This document shows, in pieces, positions 55,908 to 64,000 of a stretch of 64,000 bases of DNA (position 1 is the stretch's first letter; every line of letters starts with the position of its first letter). The stretch is taken from positions 186,001 to 250,000 of the forward strand of contig NC_011692.1 in the NCBI RefSeq assembly GCF_000150955.2, given 5' to 3'. Under the pieces are notes generated by a model. That model was not told where the DNA came from. It did not search any database and saw only the letters and a program-made list of their open reading frames with translations. A program made the position numbers and the translations under genes. This stretch comes from Phaeodactylum tricornutum CCAP 1055/1 (Eukaryota; Bacillariophyta; Bacillariophyceae; Surirellales; Neidiaceae).

Positions 55908-58032
55908 GAGATGGAACCAGCACAATGAAAGGAGTGATCGAATTTTCTCATCTGCAAACACCTACAAATAAGCTTTCCGGAGGACAATTTTGGTAAGGTC
56001 GGTATCGACGCTTTTTGCCGGAAGCGTCTACCTATCTATTTGGCATACATACTTAATTCAAAGTATTTATATACCATTCATTTTATTTGTTTTGTTTCGA
56101 TTCTGATAGGCTTCTCTATCGAGACACCTGTTCAACTTGGTACAGAAAAGAACTATAATTATTGAATACAATTTCAAAATTTAGCAATAGAATCACCCGC
56201 GGTTCCAGCTGGGACCACCAAACCCGCGTCGACGCACTCTTAGGACTTGGGTACGAAAAAATGCGCACGCTTGTGTGCGAATCAACGCATACCCGCAGTT
56301 GACCACTGCGGACTGATAGTGATTGAGATTCTCATAAAAAGGAGCCTGCCGAGCTGATCGAGTCCTGAGAGTTCTACTTCTGCTTCTCCAGCCTTTTCCT
56401 GATCTGATAAGAAGCTGGAAATGCTCCATCGAAGTCCTTCCACAAAACGGAGACTTACGACCGCGAAGAAAACGATTCAGGATCCTTTCTCTTGCTTAAT
56501 TTAAGACACGAACATAGTCCATGTTGTGATCAAATATGGACATAGGCGATGACATGATGGCTGAAGAACTGCAAATTACGGTTAACTACAAGATAGTTAA
56601 GCATCACTTTCTACCACTGAAGAGATCCCCATTGTATTGCTTTGCCCGCTGACAATACAAGGGGTTCAATTCCAGGGTTCCAGCATCCATTAGGCCTTCA
56701 GTTCCGACTCCTTTGATGCTTCAGCGAAGTGCCCTTGCTAGCTAGAGTCGAAAAATCTTAATACCGTACTTGACGGCGAAGCAGAGAGAAGACTTCTGCA
56801 GTGTGGCAGGCCTGGCATTGCAAGTCAAAATTATTTTTATGAGGTCTACCTACATACGCAACTCCCCATATGTTGATGGAGTTCTGGGTCTCATTGAAAA
56901 GGATGCAAGCGCCGGGAGTTGTTCGGCCCAGTTCGTGAGCCAGCAGAAGATGTCGTGCTTTTTGGAAGCCGCGAAGGTCTGATGTGGTAAGAAGTCCTTA
57001 ACCATAAAAGATGCGGGAAATCGTTCTGCAGCATTACTTCCCTTTGCCGCTACGAATGGACGCTGCCAGGGTATCGCCCGGATCAGTGGCTGGAATTCCG
57101 GGCAAGCGGTCGATGCTGTTGTCGCTGCCTGCGCGGTTAAAAAATTTCTTGAGGTCTCCTGCAAGAGAAGTCACTTTCCGTGAGTCCTGCAAAAATTAGA
57201 TGGAAGACATTTCCAGTCAGTTCATCAGCTCTTCGCTTTGTGTAAATGACCTTTACCTCGCGAGAACGCGTGGGCACCATACTTGGGCTATTAGCGTCAA
57301 ATTTGTGATCTTGATGAACTTGCCATTGCGTTGCTCGATTGCCGTGGGCCTCTGGCCATGACAGCGAAGAGAAAGTTCGCCATGACTCGTGACACTGCTG
57401 GTGAAAGCTCTTTTTTCTTGCAAAGGATTTTGTGGTCTTTTTTGCAGGCTGTCTTTTGAAAACATAATTTAAGCTGACGTATACATTGACGTGAAAGCTT
57501 CGACCTACTGGAATGGGAGTAGCGGTTCAACCAATAGAAGGATATTGCGAAAACCTCGTACCGAAAACTGCTTACATTAGGACTACCAACGTCACACGAG
57601 GTCGGATCGCTGTCAGAGCAGCACTGCAGTGTCAAGGGAAAGACTTAACAGGAAGGACCTCTTGCTGTCACCTGAGCTTCATGGCAGGGCTTTACATGAG
57701 CATGTAAGCACTCCTTTCTAATGGAAGACTACTAGAATGCTAAGGCGACCGCAGGGAGCTGGCCATAACATAGCGCGTTGACATTAACAAAAGTACGCTG
57801 GGTTCAGGGATCTGTCCCAAGTCAGTGTTTGTCTAGATAAAGAATACATTTCTGTCTTGTTCAGACGGTAAAGAGACACGTCCGGCAATAAATTTAGCGA
57901 TACAACTTACAGTTCGTATAATTTGACGACTCACGAGAAAGCCAGACTCGATGCAAAGATTCGGTTCTCACTGTCAGCCAGGTTTCGTGCACCGTGAGTG
58001 TTTGTCATAAAAAGCCACCCAGGCAAAGCACC
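55908..58032. other. Intergenic, no gene recognised
   Basis: 2.1 kb, the longest gene-free stretch in the window apart from the mobile element region. Only short frames are seen, including a 78-codon Arg-rich one on the minus strand (56193-56429) that starts with ATG but has no recognisable content. No tRNA, repeat or element ends were found. Confidence 0.5.
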
Positions 58033-59646
58033 ATGACGATAATCAGGCCCCTTCTGGCCGCAGTATCTGCAAACCGATCTTTCACCCCCTCAAATTCAAA
58101 GAGATTCCTAGCTTGTCAGCCAAATGTCGCTGGAAAATGGCTGAACGAAAAGGATGTCTACAACTACTTCACCAACAATGCGTTTGTGACGTCTTCTTCC
58201 AGCGATCGCCTGCCGGTTATCAACCCCGCCACGCAACAGCTTTCAGGAAATATTGCAGAAAATACAGCCGACGAGTTCGATGAAGTCGTACTAAAGGCCG
58301 TTCACGCGTACGAAGACTGGAAGCTGGTTCCCGTTCAGCAACGACAGAGAGTGATGTTGGAATATCAGCGTCTGATACGTGATCGGACCGCTGACCTGGC
58401 CGGCCTCATTACGGCCGAAAACGGCAAGACGCTAGCGGACGCCAAAGGTGACGTGTTTCGGGGCCTCGAGGTTGTAGAATCTGCCTGCCAGGTAGCACCT
58501 CAAATGCTTGGGGATTCCTTGGCGGGAGTTTCGAGTACAGTCGATACCGTCTCATTCCGAGAACCGCTTGGTGTCTGTACCGGTGTTTGCCCCTTCAACT
58601 TTCCAGCCATGATTCCTTTATGGATGTTTCCACTGGCTGTGGCAAGCGGGAATTCGTTTATCTTGAAGCCGTCCGAAAAGACACCTAGTGCTAGCCTTCT
58701 ACTGGCGGAGCTGGCGGCCGAAGCTGGCTTGCCAGAGAACGTCCTACAAATTGTTCACGGTGGGAAAGATACCGTGGATCGCATTTGTAGCCACAAAGAT
58801 ATACAAGCGATTTCGTTTGTCGGGGGGAATTTCGCGGGAGAGTACATTTTTCAACAAGGTACGGCACATGGTAAACGGGTGCAGTCCAACATGGGGGCCA
58901 AAAATCACGCAGTCGTCCTGCCCGACGCCGACCGTGGTGCCACGGTACGCGCTCTCGTGGGGGCAGCCTTTGGTGCCGCTGGTCAGCGCTGCATGGCCTT
59001 GTCGACGCTAATTCTTGTCGGAGAGGCCCAAGATTGGCTCAGTGATATCGTTGAGGAAGCAGCCAAGCTCAGCGTAGGTGCAGGTTGGGAAGACGGAGTC
59101 GACGTGGGGCCATTGATTACACACGACGCCAAGAACCGAGTCTTGGATATCATTCATCGATCCATCGACCAGGGAGCAGAGATCCCGTTAGACGGCCGTG
59201 ACGTCCACGTCAATGAATATTCAACAGGAAATTTCCTTGGTCCAACGGTGTTGTCGAAGATCACACCTTCCAACATCGGCTACCAAGAAGAAATATTTGG
59301 ACCCGTCTTGGCGTGTCTCGAGGCGAAAAGCTTGGAAGAGGCTATGCAAATTGTCAATAGTAATCCATACGGGAATGGATGCGCGATATTTACAGCTTCT
59401 GGCGCCGCGGCACGAAAGTTTACGAGAGAAATTCAGGCCGGCCAAGTTGGCATCAATGTGCCGATCCCGGTACCGCTTCCAATGTTTTCCTTCACAGGCA
59501 ACAAGGCCAGCATTCGTGGAGATCTAAACTTTTACGGCAAATCTGGGGTTCAGTTCTATACGCAATTGAAAACCGTGACTAGCAACTGGCCGTACCGCTC
59601 GGCCGATTTGGGGGGAATGACTATGCCGACCATGGGTAAAGAATAA
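58033..59646 (+). CDS. Methylmalonate-semialdehyde dehydrogenase, mitochondrial
   Basis: A single exon of 537 residues. The ATG at 58033 begins a basic, Ser-rich presequence ([20 protein letters not shown]) typical of mitochondrial import. The rest is a full aldehyde dehydrogenase of the ALDH6 kind, which converts methylmalonate semialdehyde to propionyl-CoA, using CoA and NAD, in valine and thymine breakdown. Family marks are [48 protein letters not shown], the catalytic Cys320 in [19 protein letters not shown] and the closing [14 protein letters not shown]. The length is usual for the family. An AATAAA-like run sits at the stop. Its 3' end is only 122 bp from the convergent phospholipase gene. 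Confidence 0.95.
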   Translation: MTIIRPLLAAVSANRSFTPSNSKRFLACQPNVAGKWLNEKDVYNYFTNNAFVTSSSSDRLPVINPATQQLSGNIAENTADEFDEVVLKAVHAYEDWKLVPVQQRQRVMLEYQRLIRDRTADLAGLITAENGKTLADAKGDVFRGLEVVESACQVAPQMLGDSLAGVSSTVDTVSFREPLGVCTGVCPFNFPAMIPLWMFPLAVASGNSFILKPSEKTPSASLLLAELAAEAGLPENVLQIVHGGKDTVDRICSHKDIQAISFVGGNFAGEYIFQQGTAHGKRVQSNMGAKNHAVVLPDADRGATVRALVGAAFGAAGQRCMALSTLILVGEAQDWLSDIVEEAAKLSVGAGWEDGVDVGPLITHDAKNRVLDIIHRSIDQGAEIPLDGRDVHVNEYSTGNFLGPTVLSKITPSNIGYQEEIFGPVLACLEAKSLEEAMQIVNSNPYGNGCAIFTASGAAARKFTREIQAGQVGINVPIPVPLPMFSFTGNKASIRGDLNFYGKSGVQFYTQLKTVTSNWPYRSADLGGMTMPTMGKE

Positions 59647-59768
59647 AATAAAAAGTCACTACCTTTTGCACGACTTACAACTACATAATTTTACCAACAG
59701 TAAAGCATCTCAGTTCGCCAATCTTTCGTTTTTGACTGACTGTGAATGAAAATGGCGTAGAGACTGAT

Positions 59769-62700
59769 CTAGCTCTTGAGCGCTTTAACCAGAAGACTGG
59801 CAAACGCAAATGGACCAGATCTAGAATGGTGTACATCAAACAAAGAAACGCTACGATACCCTTCTCGCAGCGATGAAGCAGGAAAGGCTGCAGCGGCAAT
59901 GAAATCCTCTAAGCCGTTCGGATTCTGATCCCACACCGAAAACACAATAATGGCCAAAGATGGATTATCCACCGCAAACACAAAATTATTCCCTTCCCAT
60001 ACAGGATTCGCATAGTTGTGTTGGATGCTGGTCTTGTAGAAAGCACTTTTGTCTTTCATGGTTGAGCCTGCGAACAAGGAGACTTTCACAAAGAGATTCG
60101 GGGTGCCCTTTGGCTTCTTGATTGGAATATTCGACCCACATAGGACCTCCAAAGTCCATTCTTCGCTTTCAACGGAATTTGTATTATTCTCTGCGAGGCT
60201 GCTAGGTTTGAGTACGTAGCCACAAGACCCGTTTGTCCGAAACCGACCATCAGCCACAAATAATCGTTCATCCGCCGAATGAAAATTCATTGGGACCAAC
60301 TGACAGCCCATCGACCAAGCAAATATTGGATCATAATTCGTAAACATTTTCGAGGGAAGGACATTCCAGGATGGAAATACTCGGCATAAGTGATTCTGGG
60401 TGAAAGCCTTGATATTCTTACACTGTTCCAGAGAGTCGTCGTTGAGCATTTTAAAAAGCACATGCTGCGCAAAACTGTGGACATGAGCAGCTGACAACGA
60501 TAAACTCTTTTCCCAATTCTGGAACTTCAAGCGATGAAGCATGGAAAGCCGAGCAAGATTCGTCGGCAGCTCCACCACACGGTCTGTCAATCGCTTGTAC
60601 TCGGAAGCGCTTTGCGCAGCCCTTGCCTTCTCATCAGCCTTTGCCATATTCGCTTTAGAACGTCGGGCTGCATCTTCTGCTTGCGACCGTAACATGAGGG
60701 CTTCATTGTACGCCACGATTGCTTCTTGTTGATAAAGATGCTCATACTGAATCCGATCAACAGCGTCGGCTGCAGCTCGTTGCGCTCGAGTAAAAACTTC
60801 GGCGTTCGTATCGAGTCGGCGCTTTTCTTCCATCATTCTGTCGTTGCATCGGTCTTTTTCTAGCTTCGCGGCATCGTACTCAATTTTTGCTTTATTTCTC
60901 GCCCCCTCAGCCTCTTTCATGGTTCGTACAAAATGGTCGAGGTCTTTGGCCTTTTCACCGTCTGCTAAGAGTCGCGTTGCCAGCTTTCGAGACTGCACAG
61001 CGATATTTGCTGCTTCGGTGGAAGCACGCTCGGCTTCTTCTAGCTGAGTTTGCAGACTCTGCGTGTGTGAGTCACGATTTTCAGCGGTAGCTTCTGCTCG
61101 CTGGCGAGCAGTATAGCGAAGCATGGCAGCCTCTCGCTCTTCTTCCGCGTGCTCCGCAAGCTCTTCCGCAGCATGTGTGCTACGATCAGCAACCCTCCTG
61201 GCCTGCGCAACTACCTCCCTCTGTTCGTTCCAAAGATGATTTTTATCCTCCAAGGCCGCATAAATGCGATTGCGACGAGCTTCCGCCGTGGCATTCTCTT
61301 CTGAAGCTTCTCTGATAAGGTCGCGACATATTTCTCTTTCCTCCAATTTTGACGAGTGCTTAGCCACAAATGATCCACCGTGGCGAACGCTCGCCCCTCC
61401 CTTGACACCTTCGGCCACTTCCTTTCGATATTGGCTGCTGCTTTCGATAAGGTGGATCTGCTCGTTCACCCGATCCAGCATGGTGGCAGCCTTTTCTACG
61501 CGTTCCCGAACAGCTTTGGCGGCCTCCGACGCTTCGGAACATTGCGCGTGAAGTTCCGTCACTTCATTTTCGAGGGATTCTTCTTTCCTTGTCTCTTCGT
61601 CGGCCCTTTGTTGATCCCTAGCAGCGGCCTCTTTCGCCCGCTCGGCGCGCGCTTCGGCGTCTGCCGCTCGTTTTTCGCTAATCTTGGCTTCTGTCATTGC
61701 CGTGACCACTACGTTCCCAGCGCTGGACGTATTTTCCAAAGCATTGCGTTGGAGTTCGCGCACCTGCTCCACCCTTACGCGGGCGGAATCGGCAAATTCG
61801 CGGTGGGACCGTGCTTCTGCCGCCGCCTTTTGCGCTTCTTGCGCAAGCGCTTGTTCCCGACCGCGAGCGCGCTCAAAATTTTGACTAGCTTCAAAGAGGG
61901 CAGCCTCGGCTTGGTTGTACCGAGTGAAACAGACGGCAACGCGGTTACCCGCTTCCATGGCCTCTTGCGCCGTCCGGGCATATTGATCGCGTCCGCCTTG
62001 CACAACCCCGGGCAGGATTTCGTGCATTTCGATACCTTCTTCTTTAAGAACCTTTCCTTCGGGACGGTCGTCCGCGTCGTAGGCGCCTTTGTCGAAGGAG
62101 CGACCGGCCGCCGCGGCCGCGCGTCGTTTGACTTCGGTTGCCGTCATTCCCGCCTTGGCTGTCAAGATGGACGTTTCCGTCTCCTTCTGATCCGCCAACT
62201 TGTCCAAGGCTTCGGCCTTTTCTTGGGCGTATTGTGCATCGCTACGGGCTTGGGCGGCTTCCAGTTGGGCTGTTGCCACTATTTCGGCGGCGGACGGTAC
62301 CGGCGCGTGCGGATCCTTTGCTTTGATGGGTCCCTGTGAGTTGAAGCCAACAATAGTGGTGCCCACCGTGGCGTCGTCGTCATCTTCCAAGGAAACGACG
62401 GACGTGTCGTTCGTGTGCGAAGAAGGTTGGTAGGTATGATTCTCGTCGTCGAAATCGTCGTTCCGGACTTTGCAGCCGGTGACGAGAGCCTTGGGCCGTT
62501 TGGCCAGCACAATGACCTTGCCCCGGGCCGCTTCCGGGCTAGGGAGCGTCGCAAAGTCATGGAGCTCCCCTTCGGGTTCGAGAATAAGCTGCGCGGCTCC
62601 CAGCGTATTGTAAAGCAGTTTGGCCACGTTTAACTGTCCTTCCGTCGAGCAATGATTCTCGATATTGAGAATAATTGGGAAGGAGTACGGATGCTCCCGT

Positions 62701-64000
62701 AAGAAAAAGCGAATATCCCGTAGCACGTCATCCAAGGGCACGGCAAATTCGTAGTTCAGTCCGATTGGCTGGTAACGCGCCAGAACCGGCTCTAAAAGCT
62801 CGTTTTCCCAAACGTCCAATTCGAGACAGCGGACGCCGCGGAAGAGGGCGGTGAGGTACATTTGTCCGTCGACCTTTTCGGGACCAGCCTCGGTTTTGGC
62901 GTAGCGTGATTTTCCGGCCAAGCTGTGTGCGGTGGTGGCAAGAAAAGTGTCGTGACTGGTGTTGATCCAGTAGTGGGATAGGGGTCGCGTCATGTCCTGG
63001 ACGCCGAGTTGTCCGTCAAGGGGATCGAGGAGGTCGTTGGCGTCGGACATGAGAAAACTGAAGAAGCGGGTCCGGGCCAAGCGATCACCGTTGGACTGCA
63101 TCGTTTTTTGTCGGGCTTTTTTGTTCAAAAGTTCGTCGGGAGTTTGCTGGACGTTCAAGGAACGTACGAGATCGGCCACCTGTTCGAGACTACTTTGATA
63201 TTCTTTCTGTTGACTGCGCAGAAAAGAGAGAAAGGCCACGGTGGAGATACTCTCTTCGGAGTCACGGAGATCCGCGTTGCGGGAGACATCCCCGGCCTGG
63301 TTGTTGCCACCCGCAAAAGGTACGGGGTCGGTGCGGACCAGGACAATCCAGAGAGCCTCGAGGGGATGATGTTCCATGGATCCACCGGCTTGGGCTTCCC
63401 GAACGTCCTCGAGGAGTAGGACGACGGCAGGCAGAGGCAGGCGTTCGTCCGCGTGACCAAGCATGTCACAGTCTTCCCGAAACATGGTGGCGAGCTCCGC
63501 CTTGGGCAAGGTGGCACCGACAGACTCGGCCCAGCCGTTCCATTCGTTAAGCGCGAGGGCGTCGCGGACGGGCTTGCCCAAACGCGCCCACTGATAGTGC
63601 AAATAATCAATCGAGTGGACGTAACGCACACGCTCCGTGCGTGCGAGCGCCAACAAATCCTCAAGAGCGGTGAGAATCACTACAAACGTCACGTCATTGG
63701 GGACAATGATATCCAAGGTTTCCAAGGCGTTCGTGTCGAAGGAGTAGTAGACGATCGACAAGCTGTCGACGGTGTGGGCGTAGGCTCTCCGAACGAGGGT
63801 GGCGCCGTTGTTGCGTTCTGCCGTCCGAAAGCGTGTCGTGTGGGGCCCACGCTGGATTCGATCTACGACGGCGAAAGGTATCTGCTTGATCGACGCGTCG
63901 CGTCCCGTTGCGGCCTGCACCAAATCCCGCACCGAACGGATGCGGTGCGACGTGACGACCAAATGCCGACGGTCCAGAGTTACGGACAAACGACGGGCCT
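59769..64000 (-). CDS. Phosphoinositide phospholipase C-like protein with coiled-coil X-Y linker (5' partial)
   Basis: The frame is open through the right edge, so the start lies beyond 64000. About 1410 residues are visible. In order they are a PH-like region (about 1-110), a helical EF-hand-like region (about 130-330) and the X half of the barrel (about 335-505, with LSHYWINTSHDTFL, RCLELDVWE and ILNIENHCS). A linker of about 630 residues follows, first acidic, then coiled coil rich in Ala, Glu and Arg. The Y half (about 1135-1260, NLARLSMLHRL to FVADGRFRTNGSCGYVLKP) and a C2 domain (about 1272-1400) end the protein. The canonical YHG with the second catalytic His is replaced near LLEPVLARYQPIGLN, and SHNT is SHDT. 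The protein may be inactive or altered in activity. Confidence 0.88.
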   Translation of the reverse strand, partial: ARRLSVTLDRRHLVVTSHRIRSVRDLVQAATGRDASIKQIPFAVVDRIQRGPHTTRFRTAERNNGATLVRRAYAHTVDSLSIVYYSFDTNALETLDIIVPNDVTFVVILTALEDLLALARTERVRYVHSIDYLHYQWARLGKPVRDALALNEWNGWAESVGATLPKAELATMFREDCDMLGHADERLPLPAVVLLLEDVREAQAGGSMEHHPLEALWIVLVRTDPVPFAGGNNQAGDVSRNADLRDSEESISTVAFLSFLRSQQKEYQSSLEQVADLVRSLNVQQTPDELLNKKARQKTMQSNGDRLARTRFFSFLMSDANDLLDPLDGQLGVQDMTRPLSHYWINTSHDTFLATTAHSLAGKSRYAKTEAGPEKVDGQMYLTALFRGVRCLELDVWENELLEPVLARYQPIGLNYEFAVPLDDVLRDIRFFLREHPYSFPIILNIENHCSTEGQLNVAKLLYNTLGAAQLILEPEGELHDFATLPSPEAARGKVIVLAKRPKALVTGCKVRNDDFDDENHTYQPSSHTNDTSVVSLEDDDDATVGTTIVGFNSQGPIKAKDPHAPVPSAAEIVATAQLEAAQARSDAQYAQEKAEALDKLADQKETETSILTAKAGMTATEVKRRAAAAAGRSFDKGAYDADDRPEGKVLKEEGIEMHEILPGVVQGGRDQYARTAQEAMEAGNRVAVCFTRYNQAEAALFEASQNFERARGREQALAQEAQKAAAEARSHREFADSARVRVEQVRELQRNALENTSSAGNVVVTAMTEAKISEKRAADAEARAERAKEAAARDQQRADEETRKEESLENEVTELHAQCSEASEAAKAVRERVEKAATMLDRVNEQIHLIESSSQYRKEVAEGVKGGASVRHGGSFVAKHSSKLEEREICRDLIREASEENATAEARRNRIYAALEDKNHLWNEQREVVAQARRVADRSTHAAEELAEHAEEEREAAMLRYTARQRAEATAENRDSHTQSLQTQLEEAERASTEAANIAVQSRKLATRLLADGEKAKDLDHFVRTMKEAEGARNKAKIEYDAAKLEKDRCNDRMMEEKRRLDTNAEVFTRAQRAAADAVDRIQYEHLYQQEAIVAYNEALMLRSQAEDAARRSKANMAKADEKARAAQSASEYKRLTDRVVELPTNLARLSMLHRLKFQNWEKSLSLSAAHVHSFAQHVLFKMLNDDSLEQCKNIKAFTQNHLCRVFPSWNVLPSKMFTNYDPIFAWSMGCQLVPMNFHSADERLFVADGRFRTNGSCGYVLKPSSLAENNTNSVESEEWTLEVLCGSNIPIKKPKGTPNLFVKVSLFAGSTMKDKSAFYKTSIQHNYANPVWEGNNFVFAVDNPSLAIIVFSVWDQNPNGLEDFIAAAAFPASSLREGYRSVSLFDVHHSRSGPFAFASLLVKALKS

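Noticed and set aside
56193-56429. 78-codon Arg-rich minus-strand frame with an ATG
   Set aside because: Biased composition, no domain, no homologous neighbour and no supporting context.
56650-56690. tRNA-like T-loop (GGTTCAATTCC)
   Set aside because: The stem around the loop does not pair properly and no matching D arm, anticodon arm or acceptor stem could be laid out.
61380-62339. 319-codon plus-strand frame inside the phospholipase gene
   Set aside because: It is antisense to a coiled-coil region of biased composition, which produces long open frames on the other strand. No domain was seen.

Overview
The window looks like nuclear DNA of a pennate diatom, most likely Phaeodactylum tricornutum or a close relative. 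This is inferred from gene content and style. Introns are short (67-221 bp) with GT-AG borders, and gaps between genes are mostly 0.1-2 kb. Diatom-type families are present: helicase-associated (HA) domain proteins, Ser/Thr/Pro-stalked Cys-rich surface proteins and LRR membrane proteins. All start and splice calls were made by eye from open frames, ATG positions and conserved motifs. Every multi-exon model given keeps one continuous frame.

Left part (1-17 kb). A possible 3' exon lies at the left edge. Next comes a tandem pair of secreted Cys-rich repeat proteins (1646-3601 and 4799-6532). Each is followed by a related convergent module of unknown function, so a unit of about 3 kb was probably duplicated. 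A third small Cys-rich surface protein follows at 7701-8375. Then come an RNase Z with an N-terminal SAP-like helix pair (8480-10746, minus), a 249-residue repeat-like protein with a same-length paralogue at 55.2-55.9 kb, an orphan two-exon gene, and a protein with two HA domains.

Middle (17.9-46.2 kb). A DNA element of about 1.9 kb (17948-19884) has 12-bp terminal inverted repeats, a 3-bp CTG duplication and subterminal arrays of an AGAGTCGGATTT unit. It ends about 100 bp upstream of a three-exon mitochondrial carrier gene. A six-exon SUMO protease of the ULP2/SENP6-7 kind follows on the minus strand. The most striking feature comes next: the giant ubiquitin ligase BIG/UBR4 (calossin) appears as two separate, divergently transcribed genes. 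The N-terminal 4407 residues (UBR box, ZZ finger, late Cys-rich domain) lie on + at 32755-46243. The C-terminal part (hemi-RING/UZI ligase module, 1806 residues) lies on - at 26278-31698. A 1056-bp interval between their starts separates them.

Right part (46.2-64 kb). Here are a P5B-type ATPase with a signal peptide and a Cys-rich luminal domain, an LRR protein with one central membrane segment, the second 249-residue paralogue, and mitochondrial methylmalonate-semialdehyde dehydrogenase. Last is a phosphoinositide phospholipase C-like protein that runs off the right edge. Its X and Y halves are separated by about 630 residues, much of it coiled coil, and it appears to lack the second catalytic histidine.

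Functionally the window mixes cell-surface proteins, protein turnover (ubiquitin and SUMO), organelle metabolism and membrane transport or signalling. No operon logic applies. The clearest local relationships are the tandem duplication, the split BIG gene and the two 249-residue paralogues.
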